Shown here: piece by piece, positions 1-11,870 of the stretch
Layout of the letters: every line of letters starts with the position of its first letter
How positions within the stretch are numbered: position 1 is the first letter of the stretch
From: Emydura subglobosa
Lineage: Eukaryota; Chordata; Testudines; Chelidae
Direction of reading: 5' to 3'
Assembly (NCBI GenBank): GCA_007922225.1
Contig: ML679954.1
Span: forward strand, 19,693,619 to 19,757,618
Length of the DNA: 64,000 nucleotides
Program-made: the position numbers and the translations under genes
The notes under the pieces: model-generated
Told to the model about the DNA's origin: nothing
Seen by the model: only the letters and a program-made list of their open reading frames with translations
Database searches by the model: none

Positions 1-3000
1 TTTTCACTGGACACCCATAAAAATATTTAAGGTCCAAAATATAACTACTTACAGCTGGTATTTGAAGCTGGGAATAAGCAGGAGCTAAATTCCAGACTCT
101 AGCATCAGGTTTAACAACAGTAATATTATGTCATCCTAATTAAAGGAGAGCCTTCTCAGGACTGGAAAAAAGCCAAGGTATAGATATCATGTATTAATAA
201 GCCAGCTCTGAAGGCTGAAGAAAAGCAGTAGTAGCAAAAGGAGTAACACAGCTTTCAAATCTAGGGAATACAAGCTCCTGAACCTGAACCTGAAGGAAAA
301 ATTGGCATATCTTACTTATTTATTTAAAATAAGGACCTTTTCTCAGGTTCAATGCCTTCTCTCTGGAAATTAAATATCCTCTTAGAACTAACGAATACAG
401 ATATCTTGGTTTTAAACATGAAAAGTCTTTTTCATGGCTGAGGCAACTCTAAAATCTAGTCAGCCAAATGAGTGATAAAAAAGGGCACCAAATGCCCTTG
501 GGGCTATGATCTCTATTCCATATACCTTCTTTTAGTTAAAAAATTGCCATATGAATGGGGAAGTATAACAGGAAGTGCAGCCAGATTCTACACTAGAAAA
601 TTACATGACTGAAAGGACTTCAATGATTTCTGTTATGAAGGCAGCAGTCCTCTACTGACACCATGAAACAAATTCCAGTGTTTCTTTAAAATTAAGTTTA
701 ATCTGATCTGGAACCACAAACCCTAATATGCATGAATCATAATTGTAGTCTTACTGCATAGAGTCACTTCAGGGCATAGTTAAAGTGGTTAGACTTCTTT
801 TAAATTTTACCTCAAATCTGAATTTCCAGGATTTATTTCTGCTTGATTTGGGGATAATTACAAGACCCCTGTAATGTGTACCCTAATCAAGCTTAATGCA
901 TTTTTGTCTTGAAAACATCGATTTTCAAGCAGGCAGTCTAATTTCCACCTATGAAATTTTATCCTGGGATTTGAAAGCTGTGCTCTCTGTGGCTAATGCA
1001 TCATCATCAGTAACACAGACTATGTCGGTCAAACTCTGCCTTCCATTACATCAAAGCTACACCATTGACTTCTGTAGGACAGTGCAGATATGTTGTGGGC
1101 AAAATTTTGTCCTGCAATTGGAATGTAGTTAACATTTCTGATGATGAAATAATCCAACTGCTTCTCCAATAGATGCAAGGCCAACAGGAGAAAAAAGCAG
1201 TAAAAAAATGTTTCTGTCACTAAAGTGAACAGATCTGACCTGGATATACACAAGGAGCAGATCTGCTGAGTAAGAAAGTTAAATCTGTACACAGTCACTT
1301 AGACTCAAAGCAGTCAATACATTAATAATTTAAGAAGCTTTAGGAAAAGAAAAAGGACATCTAAACACAGAATGCTTGCCCTGTTTGGTTTATTTAATTC
1401 CAAAGGCTTCTTTTTTTACTCCTCCATTCTTCTTTTTCTTTTCTACAAAACAAATATAGGTATCTCTTGAACTTGTTTAAGACTGCTATTTAAATGTCAG
1501 CATCTGCAAAGTTATCCACTGTGGTAACACAGTTTTCAAATACACTTTTGATACGAAGTAACTGCAGAATCTAAAATACTGTTATGTGCTAAACAAAACT
1601 ACTAAAAGATAGCACAGGCTTTAGGTGCAACATTAGTCTCTATGCTTCTTCCCTAACCAACCTCAGAGATTTTTAAAAATCCACTTCACAATCACTGCTC
1701 TCAACAGTGGCCAGGCCACCTTTGATATTAAATTTCTATTACAAAGCTTAATAACTCATAATATCATTCATATCATGTTGGATATAGAATAAGTTCAGTC
1801 AAATATATAATAAGGTAAACAACGTACAATGAAGACACAAGTGTTTGTTCTAGATAACAAGAAGCTACAGATAATTTAGGTTCAGCAAACAGAAGATGAA
1901 CTGTACTGGGTACGGGTACAACCATGTAATGGTTCTTGATTTAGCTTTTCCCCAGTGCAAAACCACCACTGAAATTACTGCAGCCACTAAGAAGTGTTGC
2001 AGAGTTTGGTGGTGAGAATGGACCTCAGTTGCAAAAAAATGAATAAGTGCCAGGGCAGCACTTCTGAAAGTGTCAGACAAAGCTTATATAAAGCAACTGC
2101 AGCAAAAAAAGCTGCAGTTAAAACACCTTCAGTCCAGCCTAGGTGTCTAGGCTGCTATCAAGAATTATTTTCTGCTAAAAAGAATGCTCAGTATCAGGAA
2201 CACTGTAAACTAACTTTAGCCTTTTAAAACACGAACAACCTTGAAAGCAGCCCAGTTGTCAGTGGGGAACTGCTGGAGATGAGGCAGCTGGACTGTGAAT
2301 TAATTAGAGAAGGGGGAGGGAAAAAGCAGATCAAAACTAAAGGAAAGGCAACGTATTAGCTATTAAAACATTTACATTGTAATAATTTTGATATATTCTC
2401 ATCTGCTAAGGTATATTACTTTCCTTAGTATGAAGAAATGTTAGAAAAATCATAAAATTGTTAAGTGATGTTGGAAATTAAGTATAAATTACAATTCAAA
2501 AGCTAGATGTAAAAAAGCTGGTGTAAACTGATGTAGCTCCATTAACTTCAGTGGAACTATTCCAATTTACTGCAGCTGAGGATCTGGTCACAATACTCAT
2601 ATCATAATTCAGACCCTTCAGCTTGTGCAGTAGTGGTCTATGGACAAATATCCCTGATAGCTGAAGATACTCAGAAACATGTAATATTGGACCATAACAA
2701 TAAAAATAACAATGTTTTCATGATGTATTGCCTTCTTGGTCATGAATCAATCTTCTGAACACTTATAAATGTTTAAAATACCACTTTTAATATTTCATAT
2801 AAATGCAACCCCTGCCTTGCACGTATATAGTAAAATAAAATACACTGGATTTTAAGAGTTGATCTCTGGAGTATTCCAGGTATTATATTTTTTTTAAATC
2901 TGTATTTATGTTATTTATTTGTAGGTATTTCCAAAACTTTTGTCCAATTAGAAAAGTGTCTATCTATGACTTCTACAAGCTAGGATCCTTGTATTCCATA

Positions 3001-4039
3001 AATCTGTACCTTAGCCATTAATCTTTGATACAGAAACTTGTCAAATGCTTTTTGAAAATCAAAGTATCCTACATCCAATGAATTTTCCTTATCTATTATG
3101 GTAGTATATCTTCAAAGAACTCCAGCAGATTAGTTAAGCATTCACTCCCCTGCCTGAATTCATTCAGGCTAGCATCAATCAAACCATGTTTTTTCTAAAA
3201 GTTTTCCCACCTTATCCCTTAAGATGTTTTTTCAGATTTGCCCACAAACAAAGATAAGCTTACTGGGCTACAAGTTTATGGGTTGGTCTCTTGACCCTCT
3301 CTCAAACAACTAAATTACATAAGGGAATTGAAGGGAGAGCAAAGAGAAATACCAGGAGATAGTAGCATGAAAAAAGTGCATAATGGACTTTGCTGAAGCC
3401 ATGTTATGTGAATATTATAATAATTATTACCGAACTGTAAATCCTCCATAGGACGTGGTGCTTTGTGCTCAACCAAACACTCAATATGGAGGAATTGTCA
3501 TTAAACTATTAATTTATTTGATTGGATGAGGTCTTGATGTTGAAAAAGTCTGTGTATGCATGGCTAGTGGATTCTACCAATCAAAGAAACAAGTACAGTT
3601 TGGATCCAGTACTTAAATCAGACACAATCTCTGACTAACAAAGTGGTTTTCGGGCCTTTGCCTGTGAACTGATGGGGCCTGACTATACTGAGGAGACTGA
3701 AAAGTTAAGCCTCTAAAACAGGGAGCTCTGTATTTTTTCCTTTTCAGAAGAGTTGTTGATTGATTCCAGAGGCAGACACACCCAGTCATGTTTGGGTAAA
3801 AGTGAGGATTGTGTCTGTGCCTGCATTGAGATACAATGGGATTGAGAAGATTCTTTCCACACTCACTGGAGTTAAACATTTGCCATTCCCCCTCTCTCCT
3901 ATATTTCCTCTCAAAATGGTCTTCTTGAGAGTTTTCAAATGCTGGCAGGCGTGGATACAGAGGCAGAGAGGAGAACATATATATCTAAGAGCTGTGAGAA
4001 GGAAACTGTTAGCTCAAGAGGTCAATTGGCCTGTCATAC
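1..4039 (-). other. DENND1B: DENND1B intron after exon f (partial)
   Basis: Non-coding intron sequence running off the left edge. It holds a decayed minus-strand CR1 fragment near 2890-3310 and an old degenerate repeat near 2515-2640, where gtagctccattaacttcagt wording resembles common sauropsid dispersed repeats. I see no further exon. The short open frames near 900-1300, 1865-2227 and 3613-4047 resemble no known protein. Confidence 0.8.
2890..3310 (-). mobile_element. CR1-type LINE fragment, reverse transcriptase part
   Basis: Read on the minus strand, the segment around 3030-3075 translates MDVGYFDFQKAFDKFLY. This is a decayed form of the CR1 motif A region, which is intact as [17 protein letters not shown] in the copy at 62810-62860. 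The surrounding sequence follows the expected order of a CR1 reverse transcriptase but has stops and frameshifts. Ends are approximate. No 3' end is present, so this is an internal fragment. Confidence 0.7.
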
Positions 4040-4141
4040 CTGTTTAAAAAGTTGAAGATTCACTGCAGTTTCCAGGAACTGCTTAGTTGTACTGGAACGA
4101 TGCTTCACAAAACTGTCCTCACAGAAGGTGATAGGCTCTCC
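4040..4141 (-). CDS. DENND1B: DENND1B exon f (dDENN domain)
   Basis: The exon has 34 codons, from GEPITFCEDSFVKHRS to QFLETAVNLQLFKQ. It continues exactly from ...RYKP of the preceding exon, giving the family block RYKPGEPITFCE. The acceptor ends AAATTTAG and the donor is GTATGA, both in phase 0. The residues between HRSS and KQFL are TT, where human DENND1B as I recall has VM. The next exon should begin with a phenylalanine-isoleucine-aspartate motif (FIDGRL...). I found no candidate in the remaining 4 kb, so it most likely lies beyond the left edge. Confidence 0.95.
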
Positions 4142-4460
4142 CTAAATTTAAACAGAGCGAGTTAGAAGGTACTCCTTGCTATAACCAGTAGTGGCACATA
4201 TAACATTTCTCTTCATCAATTTTTCCCCCTTAAAAGTTAGCACATACAGTTAACTGCCTTTCAACCACATAGGTATTTACTTAATCCAAAAGGAAAGTAG
4301 GCAGAGGCAGCGAAACAAAACATTGTATAGACAAAAATATTGACTACTTTAAAGATTTTACCAAATTATATTTCGATGGTGAAAATGCTCTGTTTGAGTT
4401 ACAAGTCTCAACTGCTGTACAGCATTATTCAGATTTAACTGCATCTAAACCAAAAGCAGC

Positions 4461-4564
4461 AGCAAGCAGAAATTCTGACTGGATACCAACATGTCACAGT
4501 TATCACAGATTATTAGTATATTTGTCGTGCTGAATATAACAACAACATTAATGTGTTATAACAC
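4461..4564. repeat. ~105-bp duplicated segment, copy 1
   Basis: This segment is matched in the same orientation at 6274-6375. The first ~34 bases are identical in both copies, and the rest differs by a few substitutions and one 3-bp indel. It ends in an inverted TGTGTTATAACACA-type word. It lies about 320 bp upstream of exon f in gene direction. Flanks beyond the segment do not match. Confidence 0.85.
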
Positions 4565-5167
4565 ATTGTGTAACAATAACAGCTGATTAAGCAGAAAATG
4601 ATTAAGAGAAAATAACTATGGTCTTTCAACAATTTCACTGTCAAATTAAAGATTCCTGCCTTTTCTGGAAGTCTTTACATAGTCATATAAAAGGTCTAAA
4701 AGATGTCAGCTGAACTTTTAATGCAATAAACTGTTTGGTTTTTGGAAAAGAAGGTAAGAATAATATGACCGCTACTAAGAAGTCATATCAAAAGCACACA
4801 GTGATGAGACAAGGAAAATACATATAGTATTTTACGACAGGCTAATAGATGCTAGTCAAAGTAACTGGAAACAACAAAATTATACTGCAACTTCTGCGTT
4901 ATTTCTTAATTGCAAAAAGAGCGTCTATCTCTACTGTACAGTGACCACATCAAATTACAGGAGGAAGACGTCCCTAAATTATATTCTTCTGGTAACTGTT
5001 TAATTTCCATAAACTCCATTACATAGAGGAGGTTTTAAATATTTTAATACATCAATGTATAGTCTGCATATTATTTCCATGATAATGATTCAGAAAGATA
5101 TACTGCAAGGAGTATTGTCATGCAGGCAAAGGACCTCCCCCTCAAGAGTATATGCCTTCATGGTAAA

Positions 5168-5192
5168 AAAACCAAAACAAAACAAAACAAAA
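5168..5192. repeat. AAAAC-rich simple repeat
   Basis: A short run of AAAAC units in intron DNA. Confidence 0.7.
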
Positions 5193-6273
5193 ACATCAGG
5201 TTGGAGGGGATTTTCCCAGACTTAGGTAAAACAGACAATTTGAGGTCCTGCATAAAATATTAGAATGCACACCTGACTTGGCTAATAGAACATTTGACTA
5301 CCATAGACTTTTACACACGGTAAACGCCCAGAATAGGGTAAAAGACATCTCTGACATTGGGAAGAAAAAGGATCACAGACACCCCTGTGTGGATTCTTAC
5401 AATAATAAAACAGAGGAGCCTTTCAGACACAAACTGCAGGCCTCTTTGGAGACAAATATATTTATGCTGATGATCACCATCTCCTCCTGCTCCTACTCCT
5501 ATTAACTCCGGCAACCTCAGGTGCTGCTTTACACAAAGTCTCCTGTAATTCTAGTGTACAGTGTAGCCTGAGGATTGAGAGAATGAGTTTCCCTCATGTG
5601 ATCTGTCCGCACATTATTGAGTTTGTCCAAAAGTAGCCCTAAATCATCTTCAAATGATTTTTATGTTACATTTATTTGTAAATGGTAACAGTATTATCTA
5701 AAGAGATGTTACATTAAAGCCACTGTCATGTCATTTTAAAACCCTGTTTCGATATTTCCAAGAGCTTCCTTCCTCTTAATTTTCCCTTCCATCTTGACTT
5801 TCCAAAGACTAGATCTTGGATGCCTTAGGCTTCAGTCCATCAAAGCACATAAGACCATGCTTCAGTTCATCCCTAAATACATGCTTAATTTTATAGCACA
5901 ATCTTCCTTCCTTCATGGGGTGGATGGAAATCTGTGGTACACAATCCCTTTTTGATGCAATACTTGGTGACTCACCAACTATACCATGTCTTGGGGCAAA
6001 CATTTAAGTTGCTTCAGCGGCCAGGCTGTAGCACATCTTGGATCTGAATAAGAGATCTGCCAAATATCTTCAAAATGCCACCCTCCCCCCAGGTGTCCCA
6101 GACCATCTGCCTCTCTGACCAATTTGTCACCAACCAGCCCTCCAATTCTACAGAACCTTTCCTTGTTCAGCTGAGAATACTGTAAGAATTACTGAGAATG
6201 TGTAAGAATACTAAAGGAGCAGAAGTGAGCACAAATTAATTTTCCCTTCCAGTGCATCCATACAGGAGAGTCT

Positions 6274-6375
6274 AGCAAGCAGAAATTCTGACTGGATACC
6301 AACATGTTATGATTATCACAGATTATTTGTATATTTGTTGTGCTGAATATAACAACATGAATGTGTTAAAAACAC
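6274..6375. repeat. ~105-bp duplicated segment, copy 2
   Basis: Second copy of the segment at 4461-4564, about 1.8 kb away, in direct orientation. It begins at the same AGCAAGCAGAAATTC word and ends at TGTTAAAAACACA. It could be a short local duplication or two members of an unnamed dispersed repeat. Confidence 0.85.
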
Positions 6376-8036
6376 AAGCGTGGATGAAGGAGTTGCTAGC
6401 AATACCAAAAGTACTAGCAGTCTAAGAGAGGCTGGCTCTATCCATCATGCCTTTGTGATGTGATGAGTTTGCTGGGGAGGATGCTTCATACATATTTTTA
6501 AAGCATAGAGAGGGGTGATTCCCAGCAGGCTCTCTCTCTTTTCATGGGGGCATCATATTTCCAGTAAGTACTGGTCCAACTGCACTTCCTTTGCAATGCA
6601 ACTCAGACTCACCAGCAGCATAACTGCATGTTAAATGCAATTTTATTGAAATCCATAAATAGTTTACATTAAAAAACAAAAGCCTTTAAGAATCCACTAA
6701 TGTATTGTTATTCTCACCTGTTTAAAGCAGGCTAGCTGCTTTAAAAGTTTCAACAGTTTGAAAGATTCTACTCAAGAGATCAAAAATACAGAATAAGAAT
6801 GTTTTTAGACGCAGCAGAATTTTTCAAATCAATGCCTTTTTTCAGGGCATCTCTTGTGTCTCTGAAATTCCATCTAGCAATTTAAGGCACAGAGTTATTC
6901 AAGCACTTATGTCTTATATTTTATTGGGTAAAATATTTTGATTAACAAAAAATCACCTAAGGAATAACCCTGAAGTATTATAAAGGACTCTGAAAAAAAA
7001 ATTTTGTTACAAAAAGTAGAGTGAATTACTAAATATGAATGAAAAATTATAGCAGTTTTCTGATATGAAATACACATTTCTAACACACCTTTCTTTTTAC
7101 AAATACTATTCAGAAACTCAATTTTGGAGGAATGTTCCACTGATATTTAACTAGCACACAGTCCATTAGCCCCTTTAGTATTGATCTACAATGTGCTTTC
7201 AAAGCAAATTCGATCAAAACCCAGTAGGGATTCTATATTGAAAAGTAGACAGCTAATACACAGACCAAACAATCTATGCCCAAACAAGATATATGTCCTT
7301 TTAACAACAGTTGCCATAGAATTTTTTTGCCCTTTTATGGGTTGCTGCACACAGCAGGATTCTGTTCCTCTAAGCTGCATTCACATTTTAATTAAGCTAT
7401 TTATACAGACTCAGATGGAACACTCAAGTTAAACATGAAACATTAAGCTAAACCTATATGATTATATTAAAATCAAAATCAATCTGGGTTAGCAGAGATA
7501 TTGTTGCTTTCCAAAGCTAGTAATCTTTAAGAGCAGCAATAAACACACATTTCAATTCTTTCCATGCACAGAAGTAGTTGAGAAATTTCTTATTCAGTTT
7601 TCTTTTCCTACAAGAAAGGTGCAACACTTGTATCAGTTATTCATTATTGTTGATATTGAAGTTTATTTGATATATTTAATACAGTTTTGGTATACAGTAG
7701 CTCTAATTTGGTTACATTATGAGAACAAGGGGAACTGTAGTCTTCAACTCTGCACCATCATTAACCAAACACCGAGTCTTTAAAAACCATCTCACTTTTA
7801 CATTAAACCATTGCACTTTGTTACAAGAGAGCATCTAATGGTACCAGGATGAAAATACCACAATTACTGGCATTCTCAGGGCATCTTAGTAGATAAAGAT
7901 CCAGATAGTAACCAAGAAGAAAGCAGGACTTCATTTTTGTTTCCACTTGGGGCAGTGCCAGTAAAATTTACAAACCAACATCTGAGTTTAAAGTCTTCTC
8001 TCATAATGTTATTTACGTACTGCAAAATCTAGATTA

Positions 8037-8081
8037 CCTGGAATTACAACTAAATAACTTCCTGGAATTACAACTAAACTG
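8037..8081. repeat. 24-bp tandem duplication
   Basis: CCTGGAATTACAACTAAA occurs at 8037 and again at 8061, a direct tandem duplication with a 24-bp period. Confidence 0.8.
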
Positions 8082-9649
8082 TACTGAAGACCCTACAGGC
8101 AAAAGGTATGTTTACCCTGTAAATGAAGTTGTGGCCCTTAATACAATCTTCAATCTAAAATTCTTACAGGGGGTTAAGTATCATGCCTGGGGATACTGCA
8201 CTTAATCAAAAGGCCTATTCTTGCATCAGATTTTCTTTCCTCCAAAAGTGCCTTAGCTGCACCCACCGCTAAACCCATGCCCAAATTCTGGGAGAAAGGC
8301 TAAGGCAATTCAACTCCCATTGCAAGGGACTTCTCCCCTTTAAACATAAGCCTAAATAAACCATAAACAAATATTTCCCCACAGATAAGTGAACCTCTGG
8401 GCCATAGCGAAGGCATAACCAGAGAGCCTGGCTACTGATCCTTACAGAATGCCCTGGAAGGTAGCATGGTTCACACAAACATTTTGCTGATTAAAACCAT
8501 GGTAGAAAAACAAGAATCACCAATCCCAAGCATTAACACCAGTCAGCTAATACCTCTTCTCATAGTATAGGAACTTCTCGCCTAACTAGATATGCCTACC
8601 CCAGGTCGGTGTTCAGAACAGGAAATGTTGTGTAAGCAAACAGGTTGATTCTAGCAAAGAAGAAGGTGAATGTTTGTCATGGATGGGAGTAGAAGTCTAT
8701 GCCTGTTAAGGACTGAACATGACATCATGAAAATAAGCAAAGGAGAAAAACTATTTATTAATTTGCTAAAAATAGGGGGGGGAGAGGGGGGAGGAGAATA
8801 AACACTGGTGTGATAAAAGTGTAATTCATCATGATAAAGGAAGGAAGAAAAATCTATTTTACATACAATAATGAAACAAATCTTACTTTAAAAATGTATC
8901 TCATTAAAAGAGTAAAGAACATAAACAACTGCCATGATTTATTTTCTACCCTAAAAAATTCTGGCTTTCCTTCAAAAAGCTAGGCAACAGAAAGATTAAG
9001 TCCTGCAAAAGAAAAAGATATTAAAGTTACCTCCCCATTGAGAGAGGGAATAAACCACCTAACATTGAAACATAAAGGAAACTGACCCAAACAAAACTTT
9101 GAGTAATGATAAGGCTGTGACATAATTTGGGAAAAGTGAAGAAATTAAAAGCATAGGCTCACAGATTGCTCAAATTCTGAAGACTAGATATTACACTTCT
9201 TAAACTATATCTGTGTACCAGTAGTGCCCAGGAGATAATTTGTAACTTTGGAACAGCGTATCTTGGCAAAATTGAGACCTGGTTTAATTGGATACTACCC
9301 AATTAGGAGTCTACCCAATGCAGGACTCTTTTGGGTCAAATTCAGTAGTGGCGTAAATAGTGACATCAATTACATAACCAATGCAAACAGTGTAGCAGTA
9401 CACATTGCATAAACTAAGGTTCAAGTGCTGTGGAAAATTATTGCAACATTTACATGGATGGGATAAAAGGGACTGTGACATAAAAACAACATCATAAGAA
9501 AGTGTCAAAGTAGAGAGAAAGAATACCAATTTTGCATACAAATTGAATGACAATATCATGATGCTAATTATGCTACTATAGTTTTTTCATCTGATGTGTA
9601 ACTCATCTCTGTTTATATAACTGCAAAATTTGGACCATTATGTAATGTC

Positions 9650-10322
9650 ATGGATTGATTATGATTGATATTCATAAATGAACATATTCATAAATTATTT
9701 GGAAAAAGCTGTCAACAGTGAGATGGAAAAATTTGCAGATGACACAAATGTACTCCATATAGTTAAGTCCAAAGCTGCCTGCTAAGAGTTATAAGGGATC
9801 TTACTAAACTGGCTGACGAGAGCAAAATGGCAGATGAAATTCATGTAGATAAATGCAACATAATGCATATAGGAAACAATAATTCTAGCTATGCACACTA
9901 AATGATGGGGTCTAAATTAGCTGTTACCACTCAAGAAAGAGATCTCTGAGTCATTGTGGATAGTTTTCTGAAAATATCTACTCAATGTGTAGCAGCAGTA
10001 AAAAAAGCTAACAGAATGTTAGGATCCATTGAAGAGGGACAGATAAGAAGACAGAAAATATCATAATGCCACTATATAAATCCATGGAATGCCTACACTT
10101 TGAATACTGCGTGCAGTTCTGGTCATGCCATCTCAAAAAAGATATGTTAGAACTGGAAAAGATACAGAGAAGGGCAACAAAAATGATTACAGGTATGGAA
10201 CAGCTTCCATACAAGGGGAGATTAAAAAAACTCCCCTTTTGTTCATTTTAGAAAAGAGATGACTAAAGCAGGATATGATAAGAGGTTTATGAAATTATGA
10301 ATGGTACGGACAGAGTGAATAG
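9650..10322 (+). mobile_element. CR1 LINE fragment, left part (interrupted)
   Basis: The left part starts with a decayed reverse-transcriptase motif C region (AAATTTGCAGATGACACAA gives KFADDT near 9731). Later comes ECLHFEYCVQFWSCHLKKD and RRATKMITGMEQLPY (10090-10220), the CR1 C-terminal block. It breaks off at 10322 and continues at 11461 with the next CR1 sequence, so one CR1 copy was split by the insertion at 10328-11455. The frame is broken in several places. Confidence 0.88.
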
Positions 10323-10506
10323 GGAAGTGTAGGAAGGTGCAATGGCCTTCCTCAGAGCCTGGGCTCGAGGAAGGGCCGTAACGACCAGATCAGATAGTGG
10401 AAGGTCTGGCAGGCCATTCTGCCTGGCAAACAGGTAGCCTGCGAGCGATAGGTCCTGACAGCCAGCCAATCCGGCAACAGAGGGGCAGAGCCTCAGTCAG
10501 GGCTGG

Positions 10507-10520
10507 GAGTATAAAAAGCA
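10507..10520 (+). promoter_or_regulatory. TATA box in the LTR-like insertion
   Basis: GGAGTATAAAAAGCAGG is a good TATA box match within the GC-rich insertion. It is followed by GC-rich sequence suited to a short untranslated leader. Use as a promoter is inferred only from the motif and its position. Confidence 0.5.
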
Positions 10521-10680
10521 GGCCCGCAGCTCAGTGAGGAAGAGGCTGCTGCTGGAGGCAGACATATCGTCCTACCGGCTGCAGCGAAGGCCTGAACTTA
10601 GCCGGGCCGCTGCCCCAAGCGAGCGCCCCTCGGAGCAGAGGCCCTGGGAACGGCCCAAGTGACCGGGCCCCTGGGACTAG

Positions 10681-11004
10681 ATAGAGCCTCTGGGCCCCCT
10701 AGACTGGACTGGGCCACCAGGCCCCACGGGCTGTACCAGGCCTCTGGGCCCCAGTGATTGGACCGAGCCCCCCGAGTCTGAGGGCTGGGAGATACCCTCG
10801 AAGGCCGGCCCTGACCTGGAGGAGCTGCCGGACGCTGAAACCCCGGAGCCCTGTGATCTGGAGGAGTTGCCCTCTGCAGAGGAACCCCAGGAACCCTGCA
10901 ACCTAGAGGAGCTGCCCTCTGCCAAGGAGCTCCCCGCCTTGCTGCTGGTGGACGAAGAGGGACTGGTGAGCCTGCCGCGGGCCATGTACCCCAGCGATCC
11001 TTAG
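10681..11004 (+). other. Open frame with acidic 14-15-residue repeats, no start codon
   Basis: A plus-strand frame of 107 codons runs from the stop at 10678-10680 to TAG at 11002-11004 within the LTR-like insertion. Its second half carries three repeats: DLEELPDAETPEPC, DLEELPSAEEPQEPC and NLEELPSAKELPALL. The first half repeats an RPLGPxDWTxPP motif. There is no ATG before codon 102, so it is not a complete gene. It may be a fragment of an element-encoded protein. I recognise no family. The longer minus-strand frames over the same region reflect high GC content and are not reported as genes. Confidence 0.45.
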
Positions 11005-11265
11005 GATCCGAAGGAGACAGGTACCTGGGGATATGAGGAGGAAGTGGCCCAGGGACAGCCACAGCCCATGGTTGAGACAGGGGCAAGCCCCATCGGCGTG
11101 TTGTGGCTGGAGCCCCGCTGACTCAGTGGCAACGCCTTTGCCACTGCTAGGACCCTGGGCTGGGATGCAGTGGAGCTGGGTGGGCCTGCGTCCCCTTCCC
11201 TTCCCCCCCTTGTCCTCGCCTCCCAAGGAGTGATTACAGTCCCCTGCTCTACTGACCAGAGGACA

Positions 11266-11338
11266 CTGCGTGCTCGCCCGCCCTGCCTGAGGGCCCGGGC
11301 AATAGACTGCGTGCTCGCCCGCCCTGCCTGAGGGCCCA
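11266..11338. repeat. 41-bp tandem duplication in the insertion
   Basis: CTGCGTGCTCGCCCGCCCTG occurs at 11266 and again at 11307. The two units stay identical through CCTGAGGGCCC, giving a 41-bp period. Confidence 0.9.
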
Positions 11339-11460
11339 GACTACGACTCCTACGGATGCTAACGTTCCCCTTTTTGGAAGGTGCAGTGACCTTCCTCAGA
11401 GCCTGGGCCCGAGGAAGGGCCACAATGACCAGACTGGGCAGGAGCCCGTCCTATAGGAAG

Positions 11461-11870
11461 CCTTATTTACCCCTTCACAAACACAAGAACTAGGGTTCAT
11501 GCAATTTAATTAATAGGCAGAAGGTTTAAAACAAACAAAAGAAAGTACTTCTTCACACAACACACAGTCAACCTGTGAAACTCATTGCCATTGGATGGTG
11601 AGAAGGCCAGCAGCATAACTGGGTTCAAAACAGAATTAGGTAAGTTCCTGGTGGAAAGGTCCATCCATAGCTATTTAGCCAAGATGGTCAGGGATACAAT
11701 CCCTTGCTCCTAGTGTCCCTAGGCCTCCAAAATGCCAGAAGCTGGGACTGATGACAGGGAATGAATCATTTGAAATTACCCTGTTCTGTTCATTCCCTCT
11801 GAAACACCTGGCATAGGCTACTTTCAGAAGACAGGATACTCAGCTAGATGGACCATGGTTCTTATGATAA
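11461..11870 (+). mobile_element. CR1 LINE fragment, 3' part (continuation)
   Basis: This continues the CR1 broken at 10322, from CCTTATTTACCCCTTCAC through the phrase GGTCAGGGATACAATCCC to the 3' end near AGGATACTCAGCTAGATGGA. The order matches CR1 subfamilies with this 3' tail. It confirms that 10328-11455 is an insertion and not a boundary between two elements. Confidence 0.85.

Larger units (their letters stand above)
10328..11455 (+). mobile_element. GC-rich LTR-retrotransposon-like insertion inside CR1
   Basis: This 1128-bp GC-rich block sits inside an otherwise continuous CR1. It is flanked by the 5-bp duplication GGAAG (10323-10327 and 11456-11460). It starts TGTAGG and ends CCTATA, close to the TG...CA inverted termini of LTR elements. 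A ~57-bp sequence near the left end (10334-10390) recurs near the right end (11379-11435), which could be very short terminal direct repeats. A TATA box (GTATAAAAAGC, near 10509) lies 180 bp in. No reverse transcriptase is visible. It is either a large solo LTR or a small non-autonomous (TRIM-like) element. Orientation is inferred from the TATA box and the open frame. Confidence 0.7.

Noticed and set aside
1..180. A GCTGTAAGT donor-like word (minus strand, near 50) as the missing next exon
   Set aside because: No FIDGRL-type peptide or acceptor lies next to it, so the next DENND1B exon is taken to lie outside the window.
1994..2227. 77-codon plus-strand frame with lysine-rich and cysteine-containing sequence
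   Set aside because: It resembles no protein I know, lies deep in an intron, and has an equal-length frame opposite it. Most likely chance.
10598..11423. Long minus-strand frames (up to 162 codons) over the GC-rich insertion
   Set aside because: High GC removes stop codons on both strands. The repeat structure follows the plus-strand frame, so these are shadows.
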